DNA from: Bacteroidota bacterium
GTDB taxonomy: Bacteria > Bacteroidota > Bacteroidia > NS11-12g > UBA955
DNA: 64,000 bases
NCBI GenBank assembly: GCA_027621365.1
Contig: JAQCBH010000009.1
Span: 1-64,000 of the forward strand
Direction: 5' to 3'
Positions 59,485 through 64,000 of the stretch are shown in pieces. The notes below the pieces were generated by a model. That model searched no databases. It was not told the DNA's origin and saw only the letters and a list, made by a program, of their open reading frames with translations. A program made the position numbers and the translations under genes. The stretch's first letter is position 1. Each line of letters begins with the position of its first letter.

Positions 59485-59925
59485 TCAAACCCCGCTTGAA
59501 CCATAGCCTCCTGCACCGCGCTCAGTGGCATCCAAAGAGTCGGTCAAGGTCCAGTCTACGCGTTCGTGTTTGGCGATGACCATCTGAGCCATTCGATCTC
59601 CGTCTTTCACTTCAAAGGGCTCCGATCCGTGGTTGATCAGCAGCACTTTTATTTCCCCTCGGTAGTCAGCATCGATGGTACCAGGGCTGTTCAAAACGGT
59701 AATGCCGTGCTTGAGTGCCAAGCCACTTCGGGGACGCACTTGAGCTTCGTATCTGCTGGGGAGAGCCATGAACAAACCCGTGGGAATCAAGGTGCGTTCA
59801 CCCGGTGCTATGACCACAGGCTCGCTCACAAAAGCGCGCAGATCCAAACCGGCACTCAACTCCGTTTCGTGTGAAGGCAAGGGGTGGTGAGAGCGATTGA
59901 TGATGGGTATGTTCAAGGAATTCAT
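59485..59925 (-). CDS. dut: dUTP diphosphatase
   Basis: [66 protein letters not shown]. Confidence 0.95.
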   Translation of the reverse strand: MNSLNIPIINRSHHPLPSHETELSAGLDLRAFVSEPVVIAPGERTLIPTGLFMALPSRYEAQVRPRSGLALKHGITVLNSPGTIDADYRGEIKVLLINHGSEPFEVKDGDRMAQMVIAKHERVDWTLTDSLDATERGAGGYGSSGV

Positions 59926-61391
59926 GATTTTGATTTTATGCGTTTCCAAGGGCGCTCGATCAACCAAACACCCATGAGGTAGGCGGGAACAGCCATCCAA
60001 GCCAATGACTGCAATTCGGGCATGGTAAGAACCGCGTATCCGCAGGCGAATGCCAGAGTCAAGGCTGGAAGAATTTTGCCCAACTCGTAGGGAATCGGAT
60101 AGGCTTTTTGCCCCCAGATGTAGGCGGCTATGACCATACTGGCATAGGCCCCCAAGGTGGTCCAAGCCGAACCTTCAAAGCCCAAACGGGGTATCAAATA
60201 AAAGTTTCCGACCAGGGTCAACATAGCACCTCCGAGGGCGATGATGGCGCCCCATTGGGTTTTGCCTGACACCTTGTACCATACACTCAAATTGTAATAC
60301 AAACCCAGGCAGACATTGGCCGCTAGCAATATGGGCACCACCGACATGCCGCGGTTATCGGCAAAATATTGGGGGTTGCGAATCAGCAAAGGACCCAAGA
60401 AGGGCAAGGACACCAGTGTGGCCAAAAAGAGAAACCCGACCACATAGCTGAACCAGCGCATCACATAGGCATAGGTTTCGGGGGCTTTTTCATCGCCAGC
60501 CCGGCTGAAAAAGAAGGGTTCAGCTGCAAAGCGAAAGGCCTGCACAAAAAGAGTGAGCACCAGGCTCAATTTGTAAAAGGCCGAATATACCCCCACCTCG
60601 TATTCAGCACTTCCATTCGGAAGCAAGTGCTTCAATAAAATACGGTCGAAGGTTTCATTCACCATACCCGCCAAACCCACCACTACCATAGGCAGAGAAT
60701 AGCGCAGCATGTCGTTGAGCAAGCCCCTATCCAGTCCTTCTCGCAAATTGGAAAAAGCTCCGGCCAACAGAGGCAAAGTCACCACAGAGGCCAGCAGGTT
60801 GGAAAGGAAAATGTTTGACACCATTTGTTCAGGCCTGGCCCAGTATACGGCCCATTCGTGTCCTTGCGAAGCCCAATAGGGACAGAGTAATACGAAAAAC
60901 AGGTTGGCCCCGATGTTGACCCCAATGTTCGTCAGCCGCACGGCGGCAAAGGCCCAGGGCTTTTCTTGCTGCCTCAACCAGGCAAAGCCTAACGCAGACA
61001 AAGCATCGGCCGCCAAAATAATGGCAAACCACAAGGCGTATTCAGGGTGTTCGGGATAGCCCAACAAATCCATGATGGGCAATGCAAATAACTTGGCAGT
61101 CAATACCGCAAATAATCCAGTTATGATTAGCGCATGGCCTGCCGTAGCAAAAACACGAGCCGGGTTTTCGGTCTTGCGGGCGAAATGGAAAAAGCCTGTC
61201 TCCAAACCCAAGGCGGCCAGAACCGCTCCGAACGAGGCGTAGGCGAACATCACACTCACCACCCCGTAGTCCCCGACCAAGGCCAGTTTGGCGGTATACA
61301 AGGGTACCAATAAAAAGTTCAGGAATCGCCCCACCATCGTACTCAAACCGTAGACGGCAGTCTGCGAAGCCAGCTTTTTCAGAATTGACAC
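59922..61391 (-). CDS. Polysaccharide flippase / oligosaccharide exporter (MATE/Wzx-like)
   Basis: Polytopic; [57 protein letters not shown]. Confidence 0.88.
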   Translation of the reverse strand: MSILKKLASQTAVYGLSTMVGRFLNFLLVPLYTAKLALVGDYGVVSVMFAYASFGAVLAALGLETGFFHFARKTENPARVFATAGHALIITGLFAVLTAKLFALPIMDLLGYPEHPEYALWFAIILAADALSALGFAWLRQQEKPWAFAAVRLTNIGVNIGANLFFVLLCPYWASQGHEWAVYWARPEQMVSNIFLSNLLASVVTLPLLAGAFSNLREGLDRGLLNDMLRYSLPMVVVGLAGMVNETFDRILLKHLLPNGSAEYEVGVYSAFYKLSLVLTLFVQAFRFAAEPFFFSRAGDEKAPETYAYVMRWFSYVVGFLFLATLVSLPFLGPLLIRNPQYFADNRGMSVVPILLAANVCLGLYYNLSVWYKVSGKTQWGAIIALGGAMLTLVGNFYLIPRLGFEGSAWTTLGAYASMVIAAYIWGQKAYPIPYELGKILPALTLAFACGYAVLTMPELQSLAWMAVPAYLMGVWLIERPWKRIKSKS

Positions 61392-61395
61392 GATT

Positions 61396-61403
61396 CAAAG
61401 GTA
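61396..61403 (-). promoter_or_regulatory. -7 element TACCTTTG, 4 nt from the GTG start of the flippase
   Basis: caaaggta on + strand; start codon ends at 61391. Confidence 0.5.
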
Positions 61404-61475
61404 AAGGGACAAGCCCTACCAAATGAAAGATCTTGAATGAATAGGGGGCTCTTCTTCGACTAGGAAAAAGACACT

Positions 61476-61527
61476 AATTCAGAAAAACACAGTAGGGGAT
61501 ACTGCCATTAAAAAGTGTTTCTGAATT
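61476..61527 (-). terminator. Putative stem-loop after the minus-strand lipoprotein gene
   Basis: aattcagaaaaacac / gtgtttctgaatt inverted repeat (2-nt bulge); on the minus strand followed shortly by a T-rich stretch. Confidence 0.5.
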
Positions 61528-61546
61528 CTACCAATTTGCGTTTTAC

Positions 61547-62329
61547 CTAATTATTTCTCTTTTCCTTTCTTACGAAATAACGTGAACTCGACATCCCGCC
61601 GTAATAGAGTTTAAATTTCTCTTTCGATAGTATTGAGATTGTGCCCCAATTTCCTTTGAAAAATGAAGATCCTCCATACCATGAACGCCACATTCTTGGA
61701 ACCATAGAAAATTTTCCATTTTTTGAATACCTCACATTCATATACATGAGCATATCCTTGGTCCATCCATCATAATAGTTATCGCTGTATCCATGTAAAT
61801 TTCTGGTTTTTTCCCCTTTTACCTCTTTCTCTACCCATTTGAAATAAACCTTATGACTCGCAAAGCCTCCAACACCTTGCCACGTGTAATTCGTGAGAAT
61901 GTTAGTTAGATACTGATTGCTGATTTGTCCCTTTAACTCATCTGTTAAACCATTCTCTTTGTCATCCAACAGGTCGAAAACATAAGACATTGTATCAGAC
62001 TCACCCTTTTTCAAGATGTAATCAACCAATGATTGCTGCATGCCTCCAACAAATTTCTGGTCCTCTTTCATCATTTTACACGCCTCTTCAAAATCTTCCC
62101 AATTTTCTGACTTGATTAGGCCTACAAAACATTGCTTGATTCTCGCTTTACCTGAATCTTGCCATTCTTTATCTTCAGCATCTATTCGCTGAAACTCCCC
62201 TATGGCCTTACAAAACTTCTTATTTGACAATTCTGTCATTCCCTTTTCAAATTCTTCTGGAGGACCACAGGACACAAAAGCAAGTGAAATGAATAAAACA
62301 ACAGTTGAGAGTATTTTAAAATTTTTCAT
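61547..62329 (-). CDS. Hypothetical lipoprotein
   Basis: MKNFKILSTVVLFISLAFVSC lipobox; helical central region; no recognised family. Confidence 0.7.
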   Translation of the reverse strand: MKNFKILSTVVLFISLAFVSCGPPEEFEKGMTELSNKKFCKAIGEFQRIDAEDKEWQDSGKARIKQCFVGLIKSENWEDFEEACKMMKEDQKFVGGMQQSLVDYILKKGESDTMSYVFDLLDDKENGLTDELKGQISNQYLTNILTNYTWQGVGGFASHKVYFKWVEKEVKGEKTRNLHGYSDNYYDGWTKDMLMYMNVRYSKNGKFSMVPRMWRSWYGGSSFFKGNWGTISILSKEKFKLYYGGMSSSRYFVRKEKRNN

Positions 62330-62424
62330 TTTTGGTAGGTTAACAATGTAAAAATAGAAGGAAACCAATTTGTTACAAAACAATTCACCGTAAATTTTTG
62401 TGAATGACACTCCATTCTTAATCC

Positions 62425-63165
62425 TCAGTACTGAATTGTGTTAAGTTGAAAGTCCGGAAAAAACGTCGCAGACCCTTTGGAATTGTTCAAGAGAAATTCA
62501 TACAACTCTTCCGTTCGGAACATTCTCTCCAAGGCACCATGATTCAATTGACCAAACTCTGTGAACCGCAGATTCTGATCGTTGCATTCTCGTATGGCAT
62601 TCGCCATAACTACCGATTCCCTGAAAGGGATGGCCTCATCTCTTTTACCATGCGCGATCCAAACTGGAATTGTCGATAACCTGCACCCGTCAACCGTCTT
62701 ACCTCCCCCACAAAAAGCAGCCGCCGCACAAAACATATCAGGAAATTTCCCTGCCGTATGCAACGTACCATATCCACCTAAACTCATTCCAGTAATCGAT
62801 ATGCGATTGGTATCGATGCTATTCGAAGCTATAACCGATTGAATACACTTAACAACACTATCCGGTTTCCATAATTGGCCCTTTCTTACCTGGGGAGCTA
62901 CGATGACGGCTGGAAAAGACCTTCCTTTTCTCACTTCCGCAATCAATCCATATCGTTTGACCAAATTCAAATCCGTTCCACTCAACGATCGACCATGCAA
63001 GAAAACCATTAAAGGCCAATTAAATCCACTATCAGCATTGTAATTATCTGGTAAGTAAATCCAATACGGATAGGGTGACTGGCTGGAACTAATCGTGTAC
63101 AAATTTTGTCCGAACCCGACAAACGGCAATAGACCTAAAACATAAATAAAAAGTCTTTTTTTCAT
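62425..63165 (-). CDS. Secreted alpha/beta hydrolase (PHB depolymerase/esterase-like)
   Basis: NWPLMVFLHGRSLSGTDLN, RISITGMSLGGYGTLHTAGKFPDMFCAAAAFCGGG (GxSxG), PVWIAHGKRDEAIPF. Confidence 0.88.
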   Translation of the reverse strand: MKKRLFIYVLGLLPFVGFGQNLYTISSSQSPYPYWIYLPDNYNADSGFNWPLMVFLHGRSLSGTDLNLVKRYGLIAEVRKGRSFPAVIVAPQVRKGQLWKPDSVVKCIQSVIASNSIDTNRISITGMSLGGYGTLHTAGKFPDMFCAAAAFCGGGKTVDGCRLSTIPVWIAHGKRDEAIPFRESVVMANAIRECNDQNLRFTEFGQLNHGALERMFRTEELYEFLLNNSKGSATFFPDFQLNTIQY

Positions 63166-63326
63166 TACAACATTGGACTTATAAACAGAGGTTGCGATGC
63201 AAAATAAACAATATAACACTAACCCCTGGCTCCTTGGAAAATAAAACTACGCTTATTAGACCAAAAAATTGATAAAAATGCTTTTTATTGCAATCCATAA
63301 TTTTGAAATTTGAATGTTCTATCAAA

Positions 63327-64000
63327 ATGTATAAAAAGAATATAACCTACAGCCTTTTCATTGGTTGTATTAGCATTATTGGTTTTTTCATTTTTAAAAA
63401 TTGGACATCTCGGAATGGTCATGAAACCAAGATTGCTAAGATTCAACAATTACCGAAATCTGAACCGCGACCTGAAGTTAAAACCGTACTAATATCTGAA
63501 CTAAGCCAAAAGCAAATACGTCTAATCTCAAGAACAAATCCCTGTTATTTGCCTTTACTCAGGGATTCGACCTTTTATCCTAAAGGATCTCGTGTGGGCT
63601 TTCAGTATTCAGACTTGTACAATTCACATTTAGGCCAAAATCATCCTTATGCAAACAGGTATATAGTGGGTGATTTCAATACTTTAAATGACGAAATGAA
63701 AAGTCGAGGAGTGAAGGAATTTTACCCATCAATAGAAAACCTTAGAGACTTCGACCAAGTTTCTGAAAAAGTAAAAGAATTTCTTAGCAATTATGATCCT
63801 AAAAGTGAGAAAAACTCTCAAATAGATTTAAAAGTTGATTCTAGCGATTTTGCCCAATTGGAGGCCCTTAACTTTTACAATCAAGTATGGAAATTTTACT
63901 CAGAACCCATTGAGAGTACCGTAAACCACATAGGAAATCAATCCTTCGCCTCCGGACAATCTGTTTGTTTATGTGAGGCACACGAAGACACACTTCAACT
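63327..64000 (+). CDS. Hypothetical protein with N-terminal TM helix (3' end outside window)
   Basis: Hand translation from ATG 63327: MYKKNITYSLFIGCISIIGFFIFKNWTSRNGHETKIAKIQQLPKSEPRPEVKTVLISELSQKQIRLISRTNPCYLPLLRDSTFYPKGSRVGFQYSDLYNS...; no stop to window end; TAATTTTG box at 63298-63305. Confidence 0.7.
   Translation, partial: MYKKNITYSLFIGCISIIGFFIFKNWTSRNGHETKIAKIQQLPKSEPRPEVKTVLISELSQKQIRLISRTNPCYLPLLRDSTFYPKGSRVGFQYSDLYNSHLGQNHPYANRYIVGDFNTLNDEMKSRGVKEFYPSIENLRDFDQVSEKVKEFLSNYDPKSEKNSQIDLKVDSSDFAQLEALNFYNQVWKFYSEPIESTVNHIGNQSFASGQSVCLCEAHEDTLQ

Overview
This looks like a gene-dense chromosomal window from a Bacteroidota bacterium. Supporting signs are TonB-dependent receptors, two T9SS-type C-terminal domains, the DUF6089-uppS-bamA order, a fused BCKDH-type E1, a split MetH and TAnnTTTG promoter boxes. 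I support about 53 protein-coding genes, mostly housekeeping (ileS, lspA, lysS, gltA, uvrB, metH, uppS, bamA, purK, frr, purF, gatA, tatA, dut) plus outer-membrane and secreted proteins. I saw no rRNA, tRNA, CRISPR array, transposase or phage module. The observations I rate highest are: (1) many start codons lie only 4-7 nt after a TAnnTTTG box, which suggests leaderless or near-leaderless mRNAs, and two divergent promoters are built as perfect 11-bp inverted repeats; (2) an MbnP/MbnH-like pair (putative copper protein and di-heme maturase) overlaps a T9SS-secreted M1 peptidase in one operon, with no methanobactin genes visible; (3) an AT-rich LysM/lytic-transglycosylase-like protein appears to have lost its catalytic Glu; (4) a Rieske-fold-like lipoprotein lacks the usual His ligands; (5) there is an AT-rich segment of poorly characterised genes at the right edge, including an edge-truncated ORF missing from the ORF track. 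Family calls come from reading motifs by eye; no database search was run.
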